Shown: one piece after another, positions 19,924 through 29,626 of the stretch
Numbering within the stretch: position 1 is the first letter of the stretch
How the letters are laid out: every line of letters starts with the position of its first letter
DNA from: Alphaproteobacteria bacterium
Lineage (GTDB): Bacteria; Pseudomonadota; Alphaproteobacteria; Sphingomonadales; Sphingomonadaceae
Length of the DNA stretch: 32,832 bases
Direction: 5' to 3'
Assembly: GCA_028293025.1 (NCBI GenBank)
Contig: JAQGLF010000042.1
Coordinates: 1-32,832, forward strand
Program-made: the position numbers and the translations under genes
The notes under the pieces: generated by a model
Databases searched by the model: none
What the model was told of the DNA's origin: nothing
Seen by the model: the letters and a program-made list of their open reading frames with translations, nothing else

Positions 19924-20012
19924 GTCATTGCGAGCGGAGCGCGGCAATCCAGTGCTGATTACGAGCCATGCGCCGGACTGGATTGCCGCGTCGCTTCGCT
20001 CCTCGCAATGAC
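19924..20012. repeat. Interspersed palindromic element (family GTCATTGCGAG), copy 3
   Basis: gtcattgcgagcggagcgcggcaatccagtgctgatt...ctggattgccgcgtcgcttcgctcctcgcaatgac. Confidence 0.87.
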
Positions 20013-20096
20013 GGGCGCAATGCTCCAGCCGGCAGCTGGGACTCACGCCCGGCACCGCTCGGGCCTATGCTTCTGCGCAGCGAAGGGGGAAGCGGG

Positions 20097-20360
20097 ATGC
20101 AGAATCTGGACATTGGTGTGGTGATCGACACGAACGATCCCACGGGCGATTTCCGCGTGCGGGTGATGATCCCCAGCGTGCTCGCGGACCAGCCGGTCTG
20201 GGCGCGCGTTTGCCAGTCGAACGCGTCCGACAGCTTCTGCCTGCCCGAAACGGGCGACCAGGTCCTCGTCGGTTTCATCGGCGGAGACCTCGATATGCCC
20301 GTCCTCCTCGGCAACCTGTCGAGCCCCGAAAGGCCGCCCGCTACGCCGCCAGGTGGATGA
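20097..20360 (+). CDS. Phage baseplate V / gp5-VgrG OB-fold-like small protein
   Basis: MQNLDIGVVIDTNDPTGDFRVRVMIPSVLADQPVWARVCQSNASDSFCLPETGDQVLVGFIGGDLDMPVLLGNLSSPERPPATPPGG; matches the 'RVRVxIP...WARV...LPExGDxVLVGFxxGDxxxPVxLGxL' pattern. Confidence 0.75.
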   Translation: MQNLDIGVVIDTNDPTGDFRVRVMIPSVLADQPVWARVCQSNASDSFCLPETGDQVLVGFIGGDLDMPVLLGNLSSPERPPATPPGG

Positions 20361-20376
20361 TCGGCCCGCTTTCCCT

Positions 20377-20799
20377 TCAGCCGGCGGCGTGGCGTTCGCG
20401 GGCCGAGGCGTAGGAGACGGCGATCAGCGTCTCGAGCACCCCCGAATCCGCATCGGCGAGCGACTTCAGATAGAGGCAGCCCTTGCCGGTCCTGTGCCTG
20501 CCGAGGCGCGCAAGCAGGTCGTCGCGCCCGCCGGCGCCGAGGCCGAGATAGAGGACCAGCTCCTTCGCCCGCGGCGAGAAGCCGACCAGCATCGATTCGC
20601 CTTCTCGGCCGCTCTCATATTTGTAATGGTAGCGGCCGAAGCCGACGATGCTCGGGCCCCAGAGCCGCGCCGGCTCGCTTGTGATCCTGGCCATCGTCTC
20701 GCAAAGCGCCTGCGCGTCCGCCCGCCGCGCCGGATCGGGGACGGAAGCGAGGAAAGCGCCGACATCGGCATCGGTCTCCTGGGTCTTGTTGTTGGCCAT
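20377..20799 (-). CDS. DUF1801 domain-containing protein
   Basis: MANNKTQETDADVGAFLASVPDPARRADAQALCETMARITSEPARLWGPSIVGFGRYHYKYESGREGESMLVGFSPRAKELVLYL. Confidence 0.88.
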   Translation of the reverse strand: MANNKTQETDADVGAFLASVPDPARRADAQALCETMARITSEPARLWGPSIVGFGRYHYKYESGREGESMLVGFSPRAKELVLYLGLGAGGRDDLLARLGRHRTGKGCLYLKSLADADSGVLETLIAVSYASARERHAAG

Positions 20800-20925
20800 T
20801 TTTTCGCCTCCCGCTTTCAGCAGACTGCCGTCCGGCGGCTCGTCCGACAAGGCCAAGCCGCTCGGCTCGGTTTGACCGCAAGACCCGGGGTGCCCGGTCG
20901 GCCGCGAGGGGGCAGGCCCCGCGAC

Positions 20926-21636
20926 ATGGAAGCACACGATATCTCGCCGACCAGGGTCGACGCAACGCAGCTTTCGAAGCAGCTCGACATGCGGGGCTGG
21001 GCCTCGTTGCCGTCCTTGCTCGACGAAAACCAATGCGCCGACCTGCGCGCGCTGTACGACGAGGACGGCGCCTTCCGCTCGACCATCGTCATGGCGCGAC
21101 ACGGCTTCGGTTCGGGCGAATATCGCTATTTCGCTTATCCCCTGCCGCCGCTGGTGGCACGGCTGCGGGCTTGGCTCTATCCGCCGCTGGCCGAAATCGC
21201 CAATCGCTGGGCGGCGGTGCTCGGCGCGCCGGCCGACTTTCCTCCCGCCCACGAGGATTATCTCGCGCGCTGCCGGGAGGCCGGGCAGGGCCGGCCGACG
21301 CCGCTCCTCCTCCGCTACCGCGCCGGCGATTACAATGCGCTCCATCAGGACGTTTACGGCGATCTGGTCTTCCCGCTGCAGGTCGCGATCCTGCTGTCCG
21401 AGCAGGGCGAGGATTTCGACGGCGGGGAGTTCCTGCTGGTCGAACAAAGGCCGCGCATGCAGTCGCGCGGCTCGGTCGTGCCGCTCCGCCGCGGCGACGC
21501 CGTCGTCTTCCCGGTCCGCCACCGGCCGGTCCGCGGCACGCGCGGCTTCTACCGAACGGCGATGCGCCACGGCGTCAGCGAATTGCGCTCGGGCGAGCGG
21601 CTGACCCTCGGCCTCATCTTCCACGACGCCCGCTGA
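20926..21636 (+). CDS. 2OG-Fe(II) oxygenase family protein
   Basis: 237 codons; RYRAGDYNALHQDVYGDLVFPLQVAILLSEQGEDFDGGEFLLVEQRPR...MRHGVSELRSGERLTLGLIFHDA; HxD...H jelly-roll signature. Confidence 0.83.
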   Translation: MEAHDISPTRVDATQLSKQLDMRGWASLPSLLDENQCADLRALYDEDGAFRSTIVMARHGFGSGEYRYFAYPLPPLVARLRAWLYPPLAEIANRWAAVLGAPADFPPAHEDYLARCREAGQGRPTPLLLRYRAGDYNALHQDVYGDLVFPLQVAILLSEQGEDFDGGEFLLVEQRPRMQSRGSVVPLRRGDAVVFPVRHRPVRGTRGFYRTAMRHGVSELRSGERLTLGLIFHDAR

Positions 21637-21655
21637 AAGCGGACCCCCTCGGCCC

Positions 21656-22645
<990 letters not shown>

Positions 22646-22801
22646 TCTCTCTCTCCCGTTCGCGCCGACCGGGCCTTAACGGCCGGGTCGCCGTCGCGTC
22701 CCATCGGCCCGTCGCGCCGGCGCCGCCATAGGCCGCAGCGGGCACGGCCGCAACGCGCGCATCCGCTTCCCTTTCGCCCCCCGCTGAGGCACGGGAGGGC
22801 G

Positions 22802-23152
22802 ATGCTCTACCTCGTCGTCAAGGCCGGGCTGTCCGGGCTCATCGTCGCCATCATCTCGGAGGTCGCCAAGCGCTATCCGGGATGGGGCGGGCTGATCGCC
22901 TCCCTGCCGCTCGTGTCGGTGCTCGCCATGATCTGGCTGTGGCGCGACACCGGCGACAAGGTCCGCCTGGCCGTCCAGGCCGAGGCGACCTTCTGGTTCG
23001 TCCTCCCCTCGCAACCGATGTTCCTCCTGATCCCGTACATGCTGCGCCACGGCTGGCCCTTCTGGGCCGCCCTCGCCGCCGGCTGCGCGCTCACCATCCT
23101 GCTTTATTCGCTGACCTTGTGGGTGGGGCCGAGGCTGGGTCTGCGGCTTTGA
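22802..23152 (+). CDS. DUF3147 family membrane protein
   Basis: MLYLVVKAGLSGLIVAIISEVAKRYPGWGGLIASLPLVSVLAMIWLWRDTGD...FWFVLPSQPMFLLIPYML. Confidence 0.85.
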   Translation: MLYLVVKAGLSGLIVAIISEVAKRYPGWGGLIASLPLVSVLAMIWLWRDTGDKVRLAVQAEATFWFVLPSQPMFLLIPYMLRHGWPFWAALAAGCALTILLYSLTLWVGPRLGLRL

Positions 23153-23199
23153 GCCGGTATTGACGGTGGCGAAGGGTCGGGGCCGTCCGACCCCCGCGC

Positions 23200-23757
23200 T
23201 CAATGGTGCATCTCACCCTTCGCCATCATCATATGGTGCTGCTGATGATGGACGCCGTCGCTCATCAGCCCGAAGAAGCCGAGCGCGCGGATTTTCTGCG
23301 CTGCCGCCGCATTGTCGCCGGTCACGATCATTGTCGCGCCGTCGGGCGTGTCCGCCACGCTCGCATGCCGGCCGTCGCGACCGTCGGTCATCGCGTCGTG
23401 GCTCCTGGTCATCCGCCGGATCGAATCCGCCACCGCTCCATCGCCGCCGATGTCGAACCGCATGCCGCCCGTCACCGGCGTCGCGGCGACCCGCGCGTGA
23501 AGCACGACATTGTCCATGTCGACCAGATGGGCCCGCAGCGCATCCACATCGACCTTCGACCAATCGGTGCGCGGATCGGCCTCGAGCAGGGCGACCACTT
23601 CGGTGATAGCACCGAAGGCGGCCTGGCCGCTCTCCTTCGGCATGGTTGCGTTGCCCGCATCCATGCCCGCCATGTCATGCCCTTGATGGCCCACATGCTG
23701 GGCATGAACGCCGATGGGGACGGCGAGGAGGACGGCGGCGAATAACAGCTTTCTCAT
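23200..23757 (-). CDS. Secreted His/Met-rich protein, putative metal-binding
   Basis: MRKLLFAAVLLAVPIGVHAQHVGHQGHDMAGMD...DGVHHQQHHMMMAKGEMHH; signal peptide and His/Met-rich termini; start at 23757 rather than the 585-aa ORF. Confidence 0.75.
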   Translation of the reverse strand: MRKLLFAAVLLAVPIGVHAQHVGHQGHDMAGMDAGNATMPKESGQAAFGAITEVVALLEADPRTDWSKVDVDALRAHLVDMDNVVLHARVAATPVTGGMRFDIGGDGAVADSIRRMTRSHDAMTDGRDGRHASVADTPDGATMIVTGDNAAAAQKIRALGFFGLMSDGVHHQQHHMMMAKGEMHH

Positions 23758-23811
23758 GTCTTTGCTCCTGGCTGGATGCCCGGAGGTTGCACGGAAGGCG
23801 GCGACAGGAAT

Positions 23812-24369
23812 ATGATCGCGATCATGTCCGAATTGCTTGCTTGTCTCGGCCGCCTGCCGGCCGATGCCTTCACGATCGGCTCCGGCCAGCCCCTGTTCCG
23901 GCGCGGCGATCCGGTGCGCCACCTGTTCACGGTGGAGAGCGGACTGGTTCACCTGGTGCGTTATCAGGAGGATGGAACGGCCACCGTGATGCAGCGTGCC
24001 CAAAGGGGCGACGTGGTGGCGGAAGCGTCGATGTTCGGCACCCGTTATCATTGCGACGCGGCAGCCGTAAGCGATGCGTCGCTGCGCCGCCTGTCGATGG
24101 CGCACGTGCGCGCGGCGATGGATGCCGATCCCGGTTTCGCCCGTGCCTGCGCGGAGCATCTGGCGCACGAAGTCCACCGGATGCGCGTGCGGTCCGAGAT
24201 CATGGGCATGAAGCGCGTGGCCGGGCGGCTCGATGCCTGGCTGTCGATGCGGCCGCTCCCGCCCAGAGGCGAATGGGGCGCCCTCGCCGCCGATATCGGC
24301 GTGACGCGGGAAGCGCTCTACCGCGAGCTGTCCCGCCGACGGCGACAAGCCGCACCTTCTATCCATTGA
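23812..24369 (+). CDS. Crp/Fnr family transcriptional regulator
   Basis: Cyclic nucleotide-binding-like LFRRGDPVRHLFTVESGLVHLVRYQEDGTATVMQRAQRGDVVAEASMF and HTH GALAADIGVTREALYRELSRRRR. Confidence 0.88.
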   Translation: MIAIMSELLACLGRLPADAFTIGSGQPLFRRGDPVRHLFTVESGLVHLVRYQEDGTATVMQRAQRGDVVAEASMFGTRYHCDAAAVSDASLRRLSMAHVRAAMDADPGFARACAEHLAHEVHRMRVRSEIMGMKRVAGRLDAWLSMRPLPPRGEWGALAADIGVTREALYRELSRRRRQAAPSIH

Positions 24370-24402
24370 CAGCCGAATAGCTTTCTTCTTCCGCGATGCT
24401 GT

Positions 24403-26568
24403 GTGTTCCGCTTTTCCGGGGTTGCCGTGCAATTCGTCAAATCCGCGCTCCTGATCGGCGCCCTTGCGGCAACCGCGTCGGCCCATGCGACCCCGCCGCG
24501 CGATGCCGACGACGATGATGAGCGGGCGAAGCCCGAGACCGAGATAACGATCACCGCCCGCCGCCTCGACGTCGCCCGCGAACGGGTCGAGCCGAGCCTC
24601 GGCGCCTCGACCTATACTTTGACCAACGATGCGGTCGAGAACCGTCCCGGCGGAGAGACGACGAACCTCGGCCGCGTGCTGCTGCAGGTGCCGGGCGTGG
24701 CCCAGGACGGCTCCGGACGGCTGCTGGTGCGCGGCCGGAGCGGGCTTCAATACCGGATCAACAACGTCGTCATTCCGGAAGGCGCCGCCGATCTTGGCGA
24801 GCGGCTGAGCACGCGCCTCGCCGACAAGGTGCAGCTCATCACCGGCGCGCTTCCCGCCCAATACGGCCTCGCCTCGGGCGGCGTCGTCGCCATCACCACC
24901 AAGAGCGGCGCCCTGCAGGACGGCGGCCAGGCGGAGCTTTACGGCGGCAGCCGTCATGAGATCGAGCCAGCCTTCGAGCTGGCGGGATCGTCCGGCCCGA
25001 CCAGCCTGTTCGCCTCCGGAAGCTATTCAAGCAGCCGCCTGGGGCTGAGCTCCCCCGACGGCAGCGCCGATCCGCTCCATGATCGCACGCACCAGATCGA
25101 GGGCTTCGCCTTCGCCGATCACATCATCGACGATGCCTCCCGAGTCTCCCTCATCCTCGGCACGACCAACGAATGGTTCCAGGTTCCGAACCTGCGCGGC
25201 CTCGACGCGGCGACCTATGACGCACCCGCTCCTTTCCGGCGGCCGCTGGCGGTCCGCGGGACAAGCCGCTTCCCCAGCGAAAATCTGGACGCGCGGCAAC
25301 GGGAGAATAGCGATTATGCCATCGCCAGCTATTTGAGGTCGGATGGACCGGCCACCCTCCAGGCGTCCGTGTTCGGCCTGGTCTCGAGCGTGGCCTACCG
25401 TCCGGACGGGACCGGCGATCTTCTCTTTTCCGGGCTCAGCCAAAGCGTCGAGCGGCGGGAATCCGCGGCAGGTCTCCAGGTGGAGGGCGCCTGGCAGGCA
25501 GGCCCCCGCCACACGATCCGCGGCGGTGCGATCGCCGATTTCGCAAGCGAGCGCGAAACGCGCGACTCGATGGCCCTGCCGATCGACGCCACCGGCCGCC
25601 AGACGTCCGACCAACCGATGCTCTTTCGCGAACTCGCGCACCGGACGCGCGGGCGGTTCAGTACCTTCCTGCAGGACGAATGGAAGCCGCTGGCGCCGCT
25701 GACCGTCAATGCCGGCCTCCGCTTCGACCGCGTCGGCGGCGAAGGCGGCGGAACCGCCCTCAGCCCACGTCTCAACCTCGTCTGGAGCATGAAGAAGGGC
25801 GCGGCTTTCCACGCCGGCTATGCCCGCTATTTCGTGCCGGCGCGGCAGGAGGGGGACGTGCCCGACCTCGTGGGGACGACGGGGGCGCTTCCCGGCGTCT
25901 CGAGCGCGCCGCTGCGGGCCCAGACCGACGATTATCTCGACGCCGGCGTCCAGGTTGCGAAGGGCGGCCTCAGCCTCGGCCTCGACGCTTATTGGCGGCG
26001 CTCGAAGAATTTCCTCGACGAGCGCCGCGCCGGCCCACCCCTCGCGTCGCGCAGCTTCAACTATGCGCTGGCGCGCTCGCGCGGCGTCGAGCTGAGCCTG
26101 ACCTATGTCGGCGGCCCCTTCTCGGCCTGGTCCTCGCTCGCCGTCGCGGCGACGAGAGCGAAGGGGATCGTCTCGCATCAAGCCTATTTCACCGATGCGG
26201 AGCGCGCGTTCGCCGCCGGCCACTGGATCCGGCCGGAAGGCGACCAGAGGATCACCGCCTCGGGCGGAGCATCATGGCGGATCGAAAGGCTGCGCCTGTC
26301 CGCCAGCGCGCTCTATGGCAGCGGGTTTCCGCAAAGCGCGCCTCTGTTCGGACCGGGGGCAGGTCGCCTCCCCGCTTATGTCCAGGTCGATCTCGCAGCC
26401 GTCTATCGGATCGAAGGTCTGCGCGACCGGCCGCTGGATATCAGGTTCGACGTGATCAACGCCTTCGACCGTCGTTACCAGCTGCGCGACGGCACCGGCA
26501 TCGGCGGGCATCTTCCCGAATGGGGGCCGCCAAGGGGTTTTTTCTTGGGCGTCGAACAGACGTTCTGA
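24403..26568 (+). CDS. TonB-dependent receptor
   Basis: Signal sequence; plug domain LGRVLLQVPGVAQDGSGRLLVRGRSGLQYRINNVVIP...YGLASGGVVAITTKSG; C-terminal ...FFLGVEQTF; start (GTG) uncertain. Confidence 0.9.
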   Translation: MFRFSGVAVQFVKSALLIGALAATASAHATPPRDADDDDERAKPETEITITARRLDVARERVEPSLGASTYTLTNDAVENRPGGETTNLGRVLLQVPGVAQDGSGRLLVRGRSGLQYRINNVVIPEGAADLGERLSTRLADKVQLITGALPAQYGLASGGVVAITTKSGALQDGGQAELYGGSRHEIEPAFELAGSSGPTSLFASGSYSSSRLGLSSPDGSADPLHDRTHQIEGFAFADHIIDDASRVSLILGTTNEWFQVPNLRGLDAATYDAPAPFRRPLAVRGTSRFPSENLDARQRENSDYAIASYLRSDGPATLQASVFGLVSSVAYRPDGTGDLLFSGLSQSVERRESAAGLQVEGAWQAGPRHTIRGGAIADFASERETRDSMALPIDATGRQTSDQPMLFRELAHRTRGRFSTFLQDEWKPLAPLTVNAGLRFDRVGGEGGGTALSPRLNLVWSMKKGAAFHAGYARYFVPARQEGDVPDLVGTTGALPGVSSAPLRAQTDDYLDAGVQVAKGGLSLGLDAYWRRSKNFLDERRAGPPLASRSFNYALARSRGVELSLTYVGGPFSAWSSLAVAATRAKGIVSHQAYFTDAERAFAAGHWIRPEGDQRITASGGASWRIERLRLSASALYGSGFPQSAPLFGPGAGRLPAYVQVDLAAVYRIEGLRDRPLDIRFDVINAFDRRYQLRDGTGIGGHLPEWGPPRGFFLGVEQTF

Positions 26569-26722
26569 GCAGCACATCGGCTGATGCAGCGGCTGGCCGA
26601 GCCGAGGCTCGGAGGAATGTCAGGGCCCCGCTTCTCTCGCTGTTCGTTCGGCCGGCAATCTACAAGCTGCTCGGCTGTCGGCTCCTCGGGGAGGCTGCTG
26701 CCGAGAGCCAAACGGAGCTCTG

Positions 26723-27904
26723 ATGTCCGACGCCATTCTCGCAGCATTGCGCATGGCCTTCGCCATGGCCTGGGAAATCCTCTGGCCGCTGATCCTCGGC
26801 TTCGCCCTCTCGGCCGTCGTCCAGGCATTGGTGTCGCACAAGCAGATGAGCCGGCTGCTTCCCGACGACAGCCCGAGGAGCCTGGCCATCGCTTCCGCTC
26901 TCGGCGCGGCCTCCTCCTCCTGCTCCTATGCGGCGGTGGCGCTGGCGCGGTCGATCTTCCGCAAGGGCGCCGATTTCACCGCGGCGATGGCGTTCGAAAT
27001 CGCCTCCACCAATCTGGTGCTGGAGCTGGGCATCATCCTCGTCGTGCTGATGGGCTGGCAGTTCATGGCGGCGGAGTTCGCCGGCGGCCCCGTCCTCGTC
27101 TTCCTCGTCGCTTTGATCTTCCGCCGGCTCCTGTCGCGCCGGCTGGTGCGGGAGGCCAAAGAGCAGGCGGAGAAGGGGATCGCGGGACGGATGGAAGGCC
27201 ATGCGGAGATGGACATGGTGGTGACGGAGGGCGGCTCGCTTCCGCGGCGGATCGCCTCGGCGAAGGGGCTTACAGCGATCAGCCATTATTTCGTGATGGA
27301 CTGGGCCTCGATCTGGGTCGACATCGCCGGCGGCCTGCTCATCGCCGGCGCGCTGGCCGCCTGGGTGCCGCAGGGCTTCTGGCAGGGTTTCTTCCTCAGC
27401 GGCCATCCCGTGCTCGCGAAATTGTGGGGGCCGCTGGTCGGGCCGCTGGTGGCGGTGATGTCGTTCGTCTGCTCGGTCGGCAACGTGCCGCTCGCGGCGG
27501 TGCTGTGGAACGGCGGCATCAGCTTCGGCGGCGTGATCGCCTTCATCTATGCCGATCTGATCGTGCTTCCGATCCTCAACATCTACCGCAAATATTACGG
27601 ACTGAAGATGGCGGCCTTCCTCTTCGCGAGCTTCTACGCGGCGATGGCCGGCGCTGCGCTCGTCGTCGAGCTGCTGTTCGGCGCTCTCGGGCTGATTCCG
27701 CCGCAGCGGCACGCGCGGATCGTCGATGCCTCCATCTCCTGGAACTACACGACCTGGCTCAACCTCTTCTTCATCGGCGTCGCGGCGCTGCTCCTCTGGC
27801 GATTCTTCACGACGGGAGGACCGGCGATGCTCCGGATGATGAACAAAGCAGGGCACGCACGAAAGCGGGGCGACGGACACGGCCGCCATCCTGCCGCTCC
27901 CTAG
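26723..27904 (+). CDS. Predicted permease (PF03773/ArsP-like)
   Basis: Polytopic; GAASSSCSYAAVALARSIFRKGADFTAAMAFEIASTNLVLELG and SVGNVPLAAVLWNGGISFGGVIAFIYADLIVLPILNIYRKYYG duplicated motifs. Confidence 0.8.
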   Translation: MSDAILAALRMAFAMAWEILWPLILGFALSAVVQALVSHKQMSRLLPDDSPRSLAIASALGAASSSCSYAAVALARSIFRKGADFTAAMAFEIASTNLVLELGIILVVLMGWQFMAAEFAGGPVLVFLVALIFRRLLSRRLVREAKEQAEKGIAGRMEGHAEMDMVVTEGGSLPRRIASAKGLTAISHYFVMDWASIWVDIAGGLLIAGALAAWVPQGFWQGFFLSGHPVLAKLWGPLVGPLVAVMSFVCSVGNVPLAAVLWNGGISFGGVIAFIYADLIVLPILNIYRKYYGLKMAAFLFASFYAAMAGAALVVELLFGALGLIPPQRHARIVDASISWNYTTWLNLFFIGVAALLLWRFFTTGGPAMLRMMNKAGHARKRGDGHGRHPAAP

Positions 27905-29307
27905 TCGATCTTCAGCCTGACGAACGCCATCGCGCCTTTGGAATCGCCGCCATAGAACGGCTTCAGCGGAGCGGGCACGAAGTTGAAGGCATAGAGGCCG
28001 CCCAGCCCGAGCTTCACATGCGCGGCCAGGCGGAAATCGCGAATGAGGCCGAGGGAGACCTTGCCGACGTCGAACCTGGGCCCGTGACGGCCGCCGACAA
28101 AGAGCAGCTCGTTGTTTTGAATCGCCTCGCCGCGCCCGAAAAGCGTCCAGTCGTCGAGATTGACGGCGCTCTCCAGCACCCAGGCGTCGAGATCCTCGCC
28201 GCCGCTCGACCGCCGGCCCCAGGCGGCCGTCGTCGACCACCAGCCCTTCGCACCGAGGCGCCGCGTGTAGATCCCACTGGCGGACCATTTCGTCTGGTTG
28301 GTGTCGGGCTCGAGCTGCTCCGGGCTCTCGAGGTGCGCCCAACTCCCCTGGAACGACAATTCCGCGGTCGGATTCCAGGACACGCGCACCGCCGTCGAAT
28401 CGAGCGGCCCCGTCTCGATATCGAAGCGGTGCTGGTCGGGCTCGCGCCCGTGGAAGCGCGACGCCTCGATCTTGACATTGTCGTAGACGAAGCCGGCGGT
28501 GACGACGCCGAAAGTGATGTGCGTCGAATCCAGCCAATGGTGCGAGATCGGCGCCTCCGGCGAATCCAGGATCGACATGCGGTGCATGAAGGCCGGCGGC
28601 CCAAAGGCAGGCTCGCCCGGAAGGCCGGCATAGAGGAAGGCGCTCGCCTTGCCGCCGAGGCGGAGGCTGTAGCTCGCCGACAGCTCCATGAAGAGATCGT
28701 GCGGGTGCTGGCGATCGATCAGCGGATCCCGGCCGTTGGCGGTCTCTCCCGAGGCGAGCAGCAGCGGATAGCCGCTGCTGCCCATGAACGGGTCCGGGCT
28801 CAGCATCGCCTTGAGCTGGAGGACGTTGCCGTTCGCGAACGGCCGCTGGGCGATCCCCATCAGCATGCCGGAGACGAAGGCCGTGTCGTCGCCCCGCCGG
28901 CCGCCTTGCCTGTCGTAGACGCCGTTCAGCAGCGCGTGGCCCATCAGCATCCATCCTCCGCGCATCGTCTCGATGCCGCCATGGATCGAAGCGTCCGGCT
29001 GCCAGGCGGTGCCCGAGGCTTCCCGCGTCATCGGGTAAGCGCCGAGCGCACCGGTCATGGCGCGCCGGCTCGTGACGTCCGTGCTTCCCATCTCCATGCC
29101 GCCCATCGGCTCGGGCGGCGCTTCCGCCGGATGCCCTGCGGTCTCGGTCCCGGCCGGCGGCGGCGCGGGCTCCTGCCGCGGCGGCGCGGGCTGGGGCATC
29201 GTCATGCCCGGCATCGGCTGCGCATCATGGCCCTGATGCTGCGCCGAAGCGGGGGAGAAAGCGAGCGACCCGGCAGCGGCGGCGGCGGCGAGGCGAAGCG
29301 ACTTCAT
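27901..29307 (-). CDS. Outer-membrane beta-barrel-like protein with Met/His/Pro-rich N-terminus
   Basis: Signal peptide; QHQGHDAQPMPGMTMPQPAPP...MGGMEMGS; amphipathic beta-rich remainder ending GGDSKGAMAFVRLKID. Confidence 0.72.
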   Translation of the reverse strand: MKSLRLAAAAAAGSLAFSPASAQHQGHDAQPMPGMTMPQPAPPRQEPAPPPAGTETAGHPAEAPPEPMGGMEMGSTDVTSRRAMTGALGAYPMTREASGTAWQPDASIHGGIETMRGGWMLMGHALLNGVYDRQGGRRGDDTAFVSGMLMGIAQRPFANGNVLQLKAMLSPDPFMGSSGYPLLLASGETANGRDPLIDRQHPHDLFMELSASYSLRLGGKASAFLYAGLPGEPAFGPPAFMHRMSILDSPEAPISHHWLDSTHITFGVVTAGFVYDNVKIEASRFHGREPDQHRFDIETGPLDSTAVRVSWNPTAELSFQGSWAHLESPEQLEPDTNQTKWSASGIYTRRLGAKGWWSTTAAWGRRSSGGEDLDAWVLESAVNLDDWTLFGRGEAIQNNELLFVGGRHGPRFDVGKVSLGLIRDFRLAAHVKLGLGGLYAFNFVPAPLKPFYGGDSKGAMAFVRLKID

Positions 29308-29310
29308 CTT

Positions 29311-29586
29311 CTACCGCGCGCTGCGCTCGAGCAATTCGATCAGCTCGCCGGCCTTGCGGCGCTGCTCGTCCTTGTCGCCGGCGACGATCGCGCCTTCGAT
29401 ACAATGGCCGAGATGGCCCTTCAGCATCTCGGTCTCGACCCGGGCCATCGCCGCCCGTGCCGCCTGGATCTGGGTCAGCACGTCGATGCAATAGCGGTCT
29501 TCCGCCACCATCCGCGCCACGCCCCGGATCTGACCCTCGATCCGGTGCAGCCGGTTGAGCAGCTTTTCCTTGTTCGCGCGTTCCAT
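29311..29586 (-). CDS. CsoR/RcnR/FrmR-family metal-sensitive repressor
   Basis: MERANKEKLLNRLHRIEGQIRGVARMVAEDRYCIDVLTQIQAARAAMARVETEMLKGHLGHCIEGAI; C-H-C ligand positions. Confidence 0.92.
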   Translation of the reverse strand: MERANKEKLLNRLHRIEGQIRGVARMVAEDRYCIDVLTQIQAARAAMARVETEMLKGHLGHCIEGAIVAGDKDEQRRKAGELIELLERSAR

Positions 29587-29609
29587 GGGTCCTCCTGCCG
29601 GCCCTCTAC

Positions 29610-29626
29610 ATACCCCATGGGGGTGT
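29610..29626. promoter_or_regulatory. Candidate CsoR-family operator
   Basis: ataccccatgggggtgt, G/C-tract palindrome 24 bp upstream of the repressor start. Confidence 0.6.

Noticed and set aside
7576-20012. Possibility that the spaced palindromes form a CRISPR array
   Set aside because: Repeats are kilobases apart, internally inverted and without regular spacers or cas genes
23200-24957. 585-aa - strand ORF
   Set aside because: Only the C-terminal 185 codons (from the MRKLLFAAVLL signal peptide) look real; the upstream part is antisense to the Crp/Fnr and TonB receptor genes
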